Position numbers and translations under genes: made by a program
The notes under the pieces: generated by a model
What the model was told of the DNA's origin: nothing
Seen by the model: only the letters and a program-made list of their open reading frames with translations
Database searches by the model: none
Source: an uncultured Lachnospiraceae bacterium
GTDB lineage: Bacteria > Bacillota > Clostridia > Lachnospirales > Lachnospiraceae
DNA length: 64,000 nucleotides
Direction of reading: 5' to 3'
NCBI GenBank assembly: GCA_948473115.1
Contig: CAOKWI010000012.1
Location: 1-64,000 of the forward strand
Shown here: positions 52,675-61,673 of the stretch, piece after piece
Numbering within the stretch: the first letter of the stretch is position 1
Layout of the letters: each line of letters begins with the position of its first letter

Positions 52675-53347
52675 GATAGGTTGTAACAGTTCAGCCCTGA
52701 TCGTGCCAGGCGGCTTGGGTTTGTGGAGGAAGGGACGGCGCGGGGGAGACAGGGGTACTTTCTGCGACGGCTCGATGGGCGTTCCGAGGAGCCTTATGCA
52801 CGGCAAGGTTCTCAAAGAGGGGTGTTTACACACCCTCTTGGGCTCACCTCGCCGAAGTCTCCTCTCCACATCTCACTCACGCCGCAGAAAGTACCCCTGT
52901 CTCCCCCGCGCCTATATCCGGCAAGGGAAAATGCACCCGCGCGTGTTTCTGGCAAGCCCCAATATCCCCGCACCTGTTTTCTATAAATATAAAATATTTT
53001 GATCTGGCTTTTTTCATATTATATAATTGCGAGTTTCTTTGATGTTTGGCTCTATATAATTTCAAATTGCGGAAAGTCAGGCGGTGACGTGCTGTCCTGT
53101 CCTGGGCGGACTTTGGGGGGCGGTCTTAGCGGAGATGAAATCCACTGCCTACGCAGACTATGGCGCGAAGACGCAATTCGCGCCATAGGGACGGTTGGTT
53201 TTTAACCGTCCCGTAGTCGTAGTTGGCAGTTAGTTCAGATCCGCGTTGCCCCGTCCGCCCAGGACAGGACAGCATGGCGCCGCCGTCCCCGTCCCCTTAG
53301 CAAAAGAACGCCTGGTACGATCTGGACTGAACTGTTACGATAGATTT
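52675..53347. mobile_element. 657-bp palindromic MITE copy with near-perfect 8-bp target duplication
   Basis: The element 52683-53339 starts GTAACAGTTCAGCC and ends GGACTGAACTGTTAC. Flanks are GATAGGTT (52675-52682) and GATAGATT (53340-53347), one mismatch. It contains a perfect 30-bp inverted repeat (52737-52766 and 52883-52912), a perfect 22-bp inverted repeat starting TGCTGTCCTGTCCTGGGCGG, and hairpins CTATGGCGCGAA/TTCGCGCCATAG and GACGGTT/AACCGTC. No ORF on the track resembles a transposase. Parts recur at 1-184 and 28561-28822. Confidence 0.85.
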
Positions 53348-53422
53348 CCGGCGAGAGAAAAAAAGGGTGGTAGAAATCCATAAATTAGAGTAAAATAGAT
53401 TAGGTATGGATTACGGAAAGGC

Positions 53423-54910
53423 TTGGTGACCGGATTGAATTTATTGAAACTGCTGGAGAAGTTGGATTATGAATGTGTACAGGGAAGCACGGACAGGGAG
53501 ATTGCGGAAGTGGTGAACGATTCCCGCAAGGCATGTCCGGGCTGCCTGTTTTTCTGTATAGAGGGAGTGAAATACGACGGCCATGACAGGGCGGCGGAGG
53601 CAGTGGGGCAAGGAGCGGTGGCGCTGATCACCTCCAAGCCTGTGGAGGGTGTGAAAGATCAAGACGTGACGGTGATCCGTGTAAAAGATACCCGCTATGC
53701 AATGGCCTTCATCGCGGCCGCATGGTACGGGTATCCCGCGGAGAAACTGAAAGTGATCGGCATTACGGGAACCAAGGGAAAGACCACCACCACCTATCTG
53801 GTGAAATCCATTCTGGAGCATGCGGGATTTCAGGTGGGACTGGTGGGAACCATTGAGGCGATCATCGGGGAAGAACATATCGCGGCGGCGAATACCACGC
53901 CGGAATCCCTTTTGCTGCAGCAGGATTTTGCAAGGATGGTGGAGGAGGGACTGGACACGGTTGTCATGGAGGTGTCCTCCCAGGCATTAAAGCTGCACCG
54001 TACCCAGGGCTTTGTGTTCGACTATGGCATTTTTACGAATCTGGAGCCGGACCATATCGGTCCCGGCGAACATGACAGCTTTGAGGAATATATGGAATGT
54101 AAGGGCCTTTTGTTCCGGCAGTGCAAGGTGGGTATCGTCAACGGTGATGATGCCCATACCGGACAGGTGGTCAAGGGACACACCTGTGAGCTGGAAACTT
54201 ACGGCATGGGAGAAAACTGTATGCTCCGCGCTGAGCGTCCGGAGCTGATCCATGCGCCGGGCAGGCTGGGAGTGGATTTCCATGTCGGGGGACTGATGGA
54301 CTTTGACGCGGAAGTGCCCATGCCGGGACAGTTCAGCGTCTATAACGCGCTCTGCGCCATTGCCATCTGCCGTCATTTCGGTGTGGAAGTCCCTGCGATC
54401 CGGCAGGCGCTGCTGGAGGCCCACGTGAAGGGAAGGATTGAGAAGGTCAGGGTCTCCGACCGGTTTACGGTGCTGATTGATTACGCCCATAATGCAATGG
54501 CCCTGGAAAGTCTTCTGACCACCCTGAAAGCATATCGTCCCAAACGCCTGGTGTGCATGTTCGGCTGCGGTGGGAACCGCTCCAGGCTCCGCCGCTATGA
54601 GATGGGGGAGGTCAGCGGCAGGCTGGCGGACTTTACCATTATCACTTCGGATAATCCCAGGGACGAGGAACCCCAGGCGATCATAGACGACATCAAAATG
54701 GGCATGGCGAAGACAGAGGGCAGTTATGTGGAGATCTGCGACCGCAGGGAGGCCATCGCCTATGCCATTTCCCATGGGCAGGAGGGCGACATTATCGTCC
54801 TGGCGGGAAAGGGGCATGAGGATTATCAGGAGATCAGAGGGAAAAAATATCCCATGGATGAACGTGTGATCATCAAGGAGCTTCTGGACGGGGGATTGGA
54901 GCACATCTGA
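53423..54910 (+). CDS. murE: UDP-N-acetylmuramoyl-tripeptide synthetase MurE (meso-diaminopimelate type)
   Basis: The 495-residue cytosolic ligase adds the third amino acid to UDP-MurNAc-L-Ala-D-Glu in peptidoglycan synthesis. It has GITGTKGKTTTTYLVKSIL (ATP-binding, about 112-130), ANTTPESLLLQ, MEVSSQALKLHR and TSDNPRDEEP (about 407-416); DNPR is the meso-DAP signature. The start is TTG 53423 or GTG 53426, both behind GGAAAGG. It opens the housekeeping run and lies directly after the 657-bp MITE. Confidence 0.95.
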   Translation: MVTGLNLLKLLEKLDYECVQGSTDREIAEVVNDSRKACPGCLFFCIEGVKYDGHDRAAEAVGQGAVALITSKPVEGVKDQDVTVIRVKDTRYAMAFIAAAWYGYPAEKLKVIGITGTKGKTTTTYLVKSILEHAGFQVGLVGTIEAIIGEEHIAAANTTPESLLLQQDFARMVEEGLDTVVMEVSSQALKLHRTQGFVFDYGIFTNLEPDHIGPGEHDSFEEYMECKGLLFRQCKVGIVNGDDAHTGQVVKGHTCELETYGMGENCMLRAERPELIHAPGRLGVDFHVGGLMDFDAEVPMPGQFSVYNALCAIAICRHFGVEVPAIRQALLEAHVKGRIEKVRVSDRFTVLIDYAHNAMALESLLTTLKAYRPKRLVCMFGCGGNRSRLRRYEMGEVSGRLADFTIITSDNPRDEEPQAIIDDIKMGMAKTEGSYVEICDRREAIAYAISHGQEGDIIVLAGKGHEDYQEIRGKKYPMDERVIIKELLDGGLEHI

Positions 54911-54920
54911 CGAGAGATGA

Positions 54921-54959
54921 GGAAGTTTCAAGAAATAGAGGTTATTTCTTGAAACTTCC
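54921..54959. other. Perfect 17-bp hairpin between murE and priA
   Basis: GGAAGTTTCAAGAAATA (54921-54937) pairs perfectly with TATTTCTTGAAACTTCC (54943-54959) around a 5-base loop. No T run follows, so it may be an RNA-processing or pausing element rather than a classical terminator. Confidence 0.6.
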
Positions 54960-55034
54960 GGAGAAACTGTGGACAGTCCATAGGGAAATGCCGATCTGAT
55001 CTGTGTTTCCCTGAGGGCGGGACGGGAGAAGGCT

Positions 55035-57347
55035 GTGGCTGAGTTATACGCGGATGTCATTGTGGACATATCACATGAAAAACTGGATAAAAGCTTTCAG
55101 TACCGTGTGCCGGAGCGGCTTCGGACAGCGTTGGATACGGGGATGTGCGTCACAATTCCCTTCGGGAACGGAAACAGGCTGATCAGAGGCTATGTCATTG
55201 GAATGGACGGAACCTGCAAGTTCGATCCCGCCAGGACAAAAGACATTCACGATATCGCCCCAAAGGGCGCGGAGGTGGAGGATAAGTTGATCACCCTGGC
55301 GGCCTGGCTCAGGCGCAATTACGGCTGTACCATGATTCAGGCGTTGAAAACCGTGCTTCCGGCGAAGCAGTCGGTGAAGAAGCTGGAGCATAAAACCATT
55401 GAGCGGCTGATGACAAAGGAAGAGATCATATCCCTGCTGGGTGAGAGCGAGAGAAAGAGACAGACGGCAAAGACCAGGCTTCTGCGGGAACTGGTGGAGC
55501 AGGCATCCCTTCCCAGGGAGTGGGTCACGGGAAAGCTGGGCGTCTCCGCCCAGACCATCAGCAGCCTGGAAAAAGCAGGGGCTATCCGGGTTGCCACCTC
55601 CCGGACTTTCCGGAATCCGGTGAAGCTGGAAAAGTCGGAGGAACACAGAAATACCCTGAGCGAGAGCCAGCAGCGGATCGTCAGGGAGGTCATGGGGGAC
55701 TTTGACGGCGGGAAGCCGGGTACATACCTGCTCCACGGGATCACCGGCAGCGGCAAGACAGAGGTCTATATGCAGTTGATTGAAGAGGTCCTGTCCCGGG
55801 GCAGGCAGGCCATTGTCCTGATCCCGGAGATTGCCCTCACATATCAGACGCTGCTCCGTTTTTACCGGCGCTTCGGGGACCGGGTCAGCGTCATCAATTC
55901 CACGCTCTCACCGGGGGAGAAATATGACCAGTGTGAGAGGGCGAAAAAGGGGGAGATCGATGTGATCATCGGTCCCCGGTCAGCGCTTTTTACCCCGTTC
56001 CCCAATATCGGCATGATTGTCATGGACGAGGAACACGAGGGCAGTTATAAGAGCGAATCCACTCCCAAATACCACACCCGGGAAACTGCCTTGGAGGTGG
56101 CAAGGCTGCATGGCGCCAGCGTGGTGCTGGGATCGGCCACGCCTTCCCTGGAAGCCTATTACAGGGCGAAGGCGGGAGAGTATAAGCTGTTTACACTGGG
56201 GGAGCGCCTTACGGGGGGCCGGCTTCCCACCGTGCATACCGTAGACCTGCGGCAGGAGCTAAAGGCGGGGAACCGTTCTATTTTCAGCGTAAAGCTGCAG
56301 GAGCTGCTGGCAGATCGTCTGGGGAAGGGGGAACAGAGCATCCTGTTCCTGAACAGGCGGGGATATGCGGGATTCATTTCCTGCAGGGCCTGCGGCCATG
56401 TGATGAAATGTCCCCACTGCGATGTCTCTCTGTCAGAACATAAAAACGGTATGCTGATCTGTCATTACTGCGGTTACAGCGAACCGAAACCGCCGCGCTG
56501 CCCCAAGTGCGGCTCCAAATATATCAGCGGTTTCCGGGCGGGAACACAGCAGATCGAGGAAAAGCTGCGGGAAATGTTTCCCGGTGTCCGCACGCTGCGC
56601 ATGGATGCGGACACGACAAGGACGAAGGACAGCTACGAGAAAATCCTTTCAGCCTTTTCCAACCAGGAGGCGGATGTGCTGATCGGAACCCAGATGATCG
56701 TGAAGGGCCACGATTTTCCCAAGGTCACGCTGGTGGGCGTGCTGGCGGCGGATCTGTCCCTAAGCGTGGGAGATTTCCGGGCAGGGGAAAAGACCTTTCA
56801 GCTGCTCACCCAGGCGGTGGGCCGCGCCGGACGGGGAACACTGCCGGGAGAGGCTGTGATACAGACGTACCAGCCCGACCACTACGCGGTCGTATATGCG
56901 GCGAAGCAGGATTACGGGGGCTTTTACGGAGAGGAAATCCTCTATCGGGAGATGCTGGGATATCCGCCTGCGTCCCATATGCTGGCGGTACAGGTATTTG
57001 CCAGGGAGGAGGAACGGGGCAGGCTTCTGGCAGAGCAGCTGGCGGCCGCGTCGCCCCTTGACCGCAGGGACGGAGAACTTCCGGGGACGGCATTTCCTGG
57101 CCGGGAGGAGGGAAATTCTCCAGGGGCGGGAAAGCGTTCCGGAAACGGGGAGGGCATGACTTTGATCGGGCCGGCCCCGGCGTCCATTGGAAGGATCAAT
57201 GATATATTCAGATTTGTATTCTATGTGAAATGTACAAAGTATGATAAATTGATACACATAAAAGATATACTGGAACAAAAAATACAGGTGATGCAGTTGA
57301 CAAACGAAATGGTACAGTTTGATTTCGACCCGTTGAATACAATGTGA
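55035..57347 (+). CDS. priA: Primosomal replication restart helicase PriA
   Basis: The 770-residue 3'-5' helicase reloads the replisome at stalled forks. It has an N-terminal DNA-binding domain, winged-helix region, Walker A GITGSGKTEVY (about 235-245), Walker B VMDEEHEGSYK (about 330-340), a zinc-binding insert with four CxxC pairs (CRACGHVMKCPHC...CHYCGY...CPKCGSKY, about 451-496) and helicase motif VGRAGRG. The C-terminal region carries a Gly/Pro-rich insert (about 675-710, PGREEGNSPGAGKRSGNGEG) absent from typical PriA. The start is GTG 55035 behind GGGAGAAGG. Confidence 0.95.
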   Translation: MAELYADVIVDISHEKLDKSFQYRVPERLRTALDTGMCVTIPFGNGNRLIRGYVIGMDGTCKFDPARTKDIHDIAPKGAEVEDKLITLAAWLRRNYGCTMIQALKTVLPAKQSVKKLEHKTIERLMTKEEIISLLGESERKRQTAKTRLLRELVEQASLPREWVTGKLGVSAQTISSLEKAGAIRVATSRTFRNPVKLEKSEEHRNTLSESQQRIVREVMGDFDGGKPGTYLLHGITGSGKTEVYMQLIEEVLSRGRQAIVLIPEIALTYQTLLRFYRRFGDRVSVINSTLSPGEKYDQCERAKKGEIDVIIGPRSALFTPFPNIGMIVMDEEHEGSYKSESTPKYHTRETALEVARLHGASVVLGSATPSLEAYYRAKAGEYKLFTLGERLTGGRLPTVHTVDLRQELKAGNRSIFSVKLQELLADRLGKGEQSILFLNRRGYAGFISCRACGHVMKCPHCDVSLSEHKNGMLICHYCGYSEPKPPRCPKCGSKYISGFRAGTQQIEEKLREMFPGVRTLRMDADTTRTKDSYEKILSAFSNQEADVLIGTQMIVKGHDFPKVTLVGVLAADLSLSVGDFRAGEKTFQLLTQAVGRAGRGTLPGEAVIQTYQPDHYAVVYAAKQDYGGFYGEEILYREMLGYPPASHMLAVQVFAREEERGRLLAEQLAAASPLDRRDGELPGTAFPGREEGNSPGAGKRSGNGEGMTLIGPAPASIGRINDIFRFVFYVKCTKYDKLIHIKDILEQKIQVMQLTNEMVQFDFDPLNTM

Positions 57348-57438
57348 TCAGGGGGAAATGATGATAGGGAAGCCGCAGGAAACAGCGGGCTGTTTCTTGA
57401 AGATGCTTCAATGGCTGCATGGAAAGGACAGGTTGAAA

Positions 57439-57915
57439 ATGGCGATTCGTAATATTCGCGAAATGGGTGAAGAGGTGCTTTATAAAAAATGCAGGGAGGT
57501 CACGGAGATGACTCCCCGCATTAAGGAATTGATAGAGGATATGCTGGAAACCATGTATGAGGCAAATGGGGTCGGACTGGCGGCGCCCCAGGTAGGGATC
57601 CTGAAACGCATTGTGGTGATCGATGTCACAGGCGAAGATCCCCATATCCTGATCAACCCCCGGGTCGTGGAAACCAGTGGGGAGCAGACCGGAAACGAGG
57701 GTTGCCTGAGTGTGCCTGGGAAATGCGGCGTAGTGACCCGCCCCAACTACGTCAAGGCGGTGGCGCTGGACGTAAACATGAAGGAGTTTGAGATAGAGGC
57801 GACGGAACTTCTGGCCCGTGCCATCTGCCATGAGGTGGATCATCTGGAAGGCCACCTCTATGTGGAAAGAGTGATAGGTCCTTTGAAGGACGTGGAATAT
57901 GAGGATGAGGACTGA
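57439..57915 (+). CDS. def: Peptide deformylase
   Basis: The 158-residue metalloenzyme removes the formyl group from nascent proteins. All three motifs are present: GVGLAAPQVG (about 46-55), EGCLSVPG (about 90-97) and HEVDHLEG (about 132-139), giving Cys and two His for the metal. The start at 57439 (MAIRNIREMG) matches family N-termini; the track start at 57358 adds 27 unlike residues. It is followed by fmt, the usual partner, 14 bp downstream. Confidence 0.95.
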   Translation: MAIRNIREMGEEVLYKKCREVTEMTPRIKELIEDMLETMYEANGVGLAAPQVGILKRIVVIDVTGEDPHILINPRVVETSGEQTGNEGCLSVPGKCGVVTRPNYVKAVALDVNMKEFEIEATELLARAICHEVDHLEGHLYVERVIGPLKDVEYEDED

Positions 57916-57929
57916 CAGGAGGCTGGTAT

Positions 57930-58880
57930 ATGAAGATCGTTTTTATGGGGACGCCGGACTTTGCGGCCGGCGCCCTTGAGGCGCTGATCGGCGCGGGACA
58001 TGAGATCACCGCTGTGGCGACGCAGCCGGATAAGCCCAGGGGAAGGAGCAAAGAGCTGCTTCCACCGCCGGTGAAGCAATGTGCGTTAAAGCATGGTATT
58101 CCGGTGATGCAGCCGAAGCGGATCAAAAGGCCGGAGGCGGTGGCAGAATTAAGGCAGTATCCGGCGGATGTCTATATCGTGGCGGCATTCGGACAGATCC
58201 TGTCACAGGAGATCCTGGATATCCCCCAATATGGCTGCCTGAACATTCATGCATCCCTTTTGCCCAAATACCGGGGCTCTTCCCCCATTCAGCATGTGAT
58301 CATTGACGGGGAAAAGAAGACGGGTGTCACTATCATGCAGATGGACGCGGGGATCGACACGGGAGATATGCTTTATAAAAAGGAGATTCCCATTGCGGAC
58401 ACGGATGACTATGAGACCCTGCATGACAAGCTTATGGCGCTGGGAGGAGAGGCCATTGTGGAAGCCCTGACTCTTTTGGAGCAGGGAAAGCTGGTGCCGG
58501 AAAAGCAGGACGACTCCCTGAGCTGCTACGCACCCATGATCGAAAAGAGCATGGGAAGGATAGACTTTACCGGGAAGGCGACGGCGCTTGACAGGCTGAT
58601 CCGGGGACTTACGCCATGGCCGGGCACCTTTACCTTCTGCCGGGGAAGGCAGCTGAAAATCTGGAAGGCGGAGGCGGTAGCATCGGACCGTGTGGGGCGG
58701 GCGCCCTCCGGGGCAGTGCCCGGGGAGATCCTTGCAGTGGACAAGGACACCCTCACTGTGATGACAGGGGAAGGGGCGTTAAGGATATACGAACTGCAGC
58801 TGGAGGGAAAAAAGCGTATGACGACCCGCGATTTCCTGCTGGGTGTGAAGCTGCAGCCGGGTGAGCTGCTTGGCGAGTAG
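57930..58880 (+). CDS. fmt: Methionyl-tRNA formyltransferase
   Basis: The 316-residue enzyme formylates initiator Met-tRNA using 10-formyl-tetrahydrofolate. Marks include MKIVFMGTPDFAAGALEAL, NIHASLLPKYRGSSPIQHVI (catalytic Asn-His region, about 107-126) and GVTIMQMDAGIDTGDML. The C-terminal OB-like domain is complete. AGGAGG precedes the start. It forms the def-fmt pair and continues the operon toward the zinc peptidase. Confidence 0.96.
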   Translation: MKIVFMGTPDFAAGALEALIGAGHEITAVATQPDKPRGRSKELLPPPVKQCALKHGIPVMQPKRIKRPEAVAELRQYPADVYIVAAFGQILSQEILDIPQYGCLNIHASLLPKYRGSSPIQHVIIDGEKKTGVTIMQMDAGIDTGDMLYKKEIPIADTDDYETLHDKLMALGGEAIVEALTLLEQGKLVPEKQDDSLSCYAPMIEKSMGRIDFTGKATALDRLIRGLTPWPGTFTFCRGRQLKIWKAEAVASDRVGRAPSGAVPGEILAVDKDTLTVMTGEGALRIYELQLEGKKRMTTRDFLLGVKLQPGELLGE

Positions 58881-59049
58881 AAACCGCCGGAATGAGCCAG
58901 ACTAAGGAACTGTCACGAAATAACATGTCAATAGTCCGCAGGATTTTCCTTCGCCAGTGCCGTTTGAAAATCAGGCGCACAGCGGGCTATGTAACTGAAG
59001 ATGAATTCTTTAACAGTTTCTGGGGAATCACTGAGAAATTAGGAGGAAT

Positions 59050-59769
59050 ATGGCTATGGGATATCGTTATTTTGGTTTTTACTGGGATCCTACGTATGTG
59101 CTGGTCATTATCGGCATGATCCTTTGTCTGGGGTCAAGCGCCCTGGTCAACAGCACCATGAAGAAGTACAGCCGGGTTCGCAATATGAGCGGCATGACGG
59201 GCGCGGATGCGGCCAGACGCATTTTGAACAACGAAGGACTATATAATGTCCAGATAGAATGTCTGCGGAGTGATAAGGGTGACCATTATGATCCGCGGAC
59301 CAATACCGTGAGACTGTCGCAGCAGAATTTTAACGGTGCCTCCGTCACTGCGGTGGGTGTGGCGGCGCACGAGTGCGGGCATGCCATCCAACACGCGAAA
59401 GGCTACGCCCCGCTGAATGTCAGAAGCGCGCTGGTGCCGGTGGTGAATATTGCGGGAAATCTGGGAATGCCCATTATTTTGATCGGTGTGCTCCTAAGCT
59501 GGAATACCGTGCTGATCCAGATAGGCATATGGGCGTTTGCTCTGGCGGTGCTCTTTCAGCTGGTGACGCTGCCGGTGGAATTTAATGCGTCCACCCGCGC
59601 AGTGGCGAAGATCGAACAGTACGGGCTTCTGACCGCCCAGGAGAATACCGGCTGTAAGAAGGTCCTGACGGCAGCGGCATTGACTTATGTGGCCGCAGCC
59701 GCCTCCTCCATCCTGCAGCTGCTGAGACTGGTTATGCTGTTTGGCGGCGGGCGAAGGAGAGATGACTGA
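59050..59769 (+). CDS. YugP-type membrane zinc metallopeptidase
   Basis: The 239-residue membrane protein belongs to the neutral zinc metallopeptidase (YugP) family. It has an N-terminal helix, the zinc motif AAHECGHAIQHAKGY (HExxH variant HECGH, about 112-116), a helix pair NIAGNLGMPIILIGVLLSW, and LPVEFNASTRA typical of the family. AGGAGGAAT precedes the ATG; a second ATG six bases later is possible. It lies in its usual place between fmt and rsmB. Its substrate is unknown. Confidence 0.9.
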   Translation: MAMGYRYFGFYWDPTYVLVIIGMILCLGSSALVNSTMKKYSRVRNMSGMTGADAARRILNNEGLYNVQIECLRSDKGDHYDPRTNTVRLSQQNFNGASVTAVGVAAHECGHAIQHAKGYAPLNVRSALVPVVNIAGNLGMPIILIGVLLSWNTVLIQIGIWAFALAVLFQLVTLPVEFNASTRAVAKIEQYGLLTAQENTGCKKVLTAAALTYVAAAASSILQLLRLVMLFGGGRRRDD

Positions 59770-59853
59770 CGCCCGGCGGCAGATGCAGGAGAAAATGCCC
59801 CCGGTAGAAGCAGGAGAAAATGGCTCCGGCGGATGCGGAAGGGAAGGCTGTCG

Positions 59854-59990
59854 TCTGGCATCACAGAAGAGGTGGAATGGTAATGGCCGCTGTCTGGCAT
59901 CACAGAAGAGATGGAATGGTATGGCCGCCGTCTGGCATCACAGAAGAGATGGAATGGTATGGCCGCCCTCTGGCAGCACAGAAGTAAAAG
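59854..59990 (+). repeat. 38-39-bp intergenic tandem repeat, about 3.5 copies
   Basis: Units starting TCTGGCATCACAGAAGAG at 59854, 59893, 59931 and a partial copy at 59969 lie between the zinc peptidase and rsmB. Periods of 39 and 38 break any reading frame, so it is non-coding. ATGGAATGG motifs near each unit resemble the bases before the rsmB start. Confidence 0.9.
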
Positions 59991-59996
59991 GATGGA

Positions 59997-61631
59997 ATGG
60001 GAAGGAACATGGCAGAGAATATCAGGGAGATCGTGCTGGATACATTGCTGACGCTGGAGAAAGGGGAGGAATATTCCCACCGGCTGATCCGTGCGGTATT
60101 AGATAAATACAGTTATCTCGACAGCAGGGACAGAGCCTTTATGAAACGTCTGGCGGAGGGCTCCATTGAGCGCCGGATAGAACTGGATTACTACCTGGAT
60201 CACATTTCCAGCCTGCCGGTCAGGAAGATGAAGCCCCTGATCCGGTGCCTCCTCCGTATGAGCGCCTGCCAGATCCTCTATATGGATACCGTGCCGGACA
60301 GCGCGGTGTGCAACGAGGCGGTGAAGCTGGCGGGGAAAAGAGGGTTCCGCAGTCTGAAAGGATTTGTCAACGGTGTGCTCAGGAATCTTTCCAGACAGAA
60401 AGAGGCCCTTCCCCTGCCGGACGAAAACCGGGAGCCGGTGACGTTCCTTTCCGTGAAATATTCCATGCCGGCCTGGCTTGTGCAACTCTGGCTTTCCGGA
60501 TATGGACGTGAAGTGACGGAAAACATGCTGGCAGGACTGATGCGGATCCACCCGGTATCGTTGCGCTTCTCCACCGGATTGTCCGACCGGGAGAGGGAAG
60601 AGGGAGAAGAGAGGCTGAGACAGGCGGGGGTGAAAATCACGCCGGGACCCTATCTGCCTTATGTATGTTCCATGGAGCACGGGGAGGATGTCCGTATGCT
60701 TCCCGGCTTTGAGGAGGGCATCTTTACGGTTCAGGACGTCAGCTCTGCGCTGGCAGTGGAGGCGGCGCAGATCAGGGAAACGGATTTTGTCATGGATATC
60801 TGTGCGGCTCCGGGCGGGAAGAGCATCCTTGCCGCAGAAAAGGCGTATCAGGTGCTTGCACGGGATGTCTCCGGCGGGAAGACAGATATGATCGGAGAAA
60901 ATATCGGCCGCATGGGGATCCGGAACGTGGAAGTACAGGTCTTTGACGCCACGGAGTACGATGAGAAATATGAGGGAAAGGCGGACGTGGTGCTCATGGA
61001 TGTGCCCTGTTCCGGCCTTGGAGTCATAGGGAAAAAACGTGATATCAAGTATCATGTGACACCGGAGGGACTTGAGACCCTGATGAAGCTCCAGAGGCAG
61101 ATCGTGGATAGCAGCTGGCGTTATGTGAAGCCGGGAGGAACGCTGCTCTATAGTACCTGCACCATTCACCCCGGGGAAAATGAGGCCATGGTAAAATATA
61201 TTTCCGAACAGCTTCCCTTTGAACCGGTTTCCCTGGAAAACGTGCTGCCGCAGGAGCTCTGGGAACAGAAGCGGAAACTGGAGGCTCAGCGGAAGATGCA
61301 GACGGAGCAGGAAGCGGAGGCACAGCGGAAGACACAGGCGCAGCAGGGAGCGGAAGCACAGCGGAAGACACAGGCGCAGCAGGAAGCGGAGGCACAGCGG
61401 AAGACACCGGCAGAACATATAACGGAGGCAAAGCGGAAGACACAGGCGCAGCAGGGAGCGGAAAACATACCGGGGATGCGGGCGCAGGCCGGAACCCCGG
61501 TGCAGCTGACAGAGAAAGAGCAGTCGGCATGTATCCAGCTTCTGCCGGGGTATATGGAATGTGACGGTTTCTTTTTCGCCAGATTCCGGAGGCAGCGTTC
61601 TTCTCGGAATCGTAAGATTCCGTGTGATTAG
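59997..61631 (+). CDS. rsmB: 16S rRNA (cytosine-967-C5)-methyltransferase RsmB with repeat insertion
   Basis: The 544-residue protein has an N-terminal NusB-like RNA-binding domain (about 1-140) and a C-terminal methyltransferase domain with DICAAPGGKS (SAM site, about 265-274), MDVPCSGLGVIGKKRDIKYH (about 334-353) and LLYSTCTIHPGENE (catalytic Cys). Between the last two conserved strands it carries five 12-residue repeats of EAQRKTQAQQGA type (about 429-488). Usual length is about 440-450. Starts at 59997 and 60009 are both possible; GGGAAGGAAC favours 60009. Confidence 0.92.
   Translation: MGRNMAENIREIVLDTLLTLEKGEEYSHRLIRAVLDKYSYLDSRDRAFMKRLAEGSIERRIELDYYLDHISSLPVRKMKPLIRCLLRMSACQILYMDTVPDSAVCNEAVKLAGKRGFRSLKGFVNGVLRNLSRQKEALPLPDENREPVTFLSVKYSMPAWLVQLWLSGYGREVTENMLAGLMRIHPVSLRFSTGLSDREREEGEERLRQAGVKITPGPYLPYVCSMEHGEDVRMLPGFEEGIFTVQDVSSALAVEAAQIRETDFVMDICAAPGGKSILAAEKAYQVLARDVSGGKTDMIGENIGRMGIRNVEVQVFDATEYDEKYEGKADVVLMDVPCSGLGVIGKKRDIKYHVTPEGLETLMKLQRQIVDSSWRYVKPGGTLLYSTCTIHPGENEAMVKYISEQLPFEPVSLENVLPQELWEQKRKLEAQRKMQTEQEAEAQRKTQAQQGAEAQRKTQAQQEAEAQRKTPAEHITEAKRKTQAQQGAENIPGMRAQAGTPVQLTEKEQSACIQLLPGYMECDGFFFARFRRQRSSRNRKIPCD
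61281..61460 (+). repeat. 36-bp in-frame tandem repeat inside rsmB, five units
   Basis: Units of 36 bp encode EAQRKMQTEQEA, EAQRKTQAQQGA, EAQRKTQAQQEA, EAQRKTPAEHIT and EAKRKTQAQQGA. Similarity is highest in the second and third. The predicted product is a long charged helix inserted before the final strand. Confidence 0.92.
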
Positions 61632-61673
61632 TTTGTGCCGACTGCGTCGGCATGGCGGGAAAGTGTGAGATGA

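Noticed and set aside
52703-53002. Short ORFs inside the 657-bp palindromic element as genes
   Set aside because: They arise from perfect inverted repeats, read similarly on both strands, and match no protein family.
58892-59119. 75-codon ORF between fmt and yugP
   Set aside because: No ribosome binding site, overlaps the well-supported yugP start in another frame, and its end is a shadow of that gene.
59741-60106. 121-codon ORF across the 38-bp repeats
   Set aside because: The repeat period is not a multiple of three, the product changes phase in each unit, and it overlaps yugP and rsmB.
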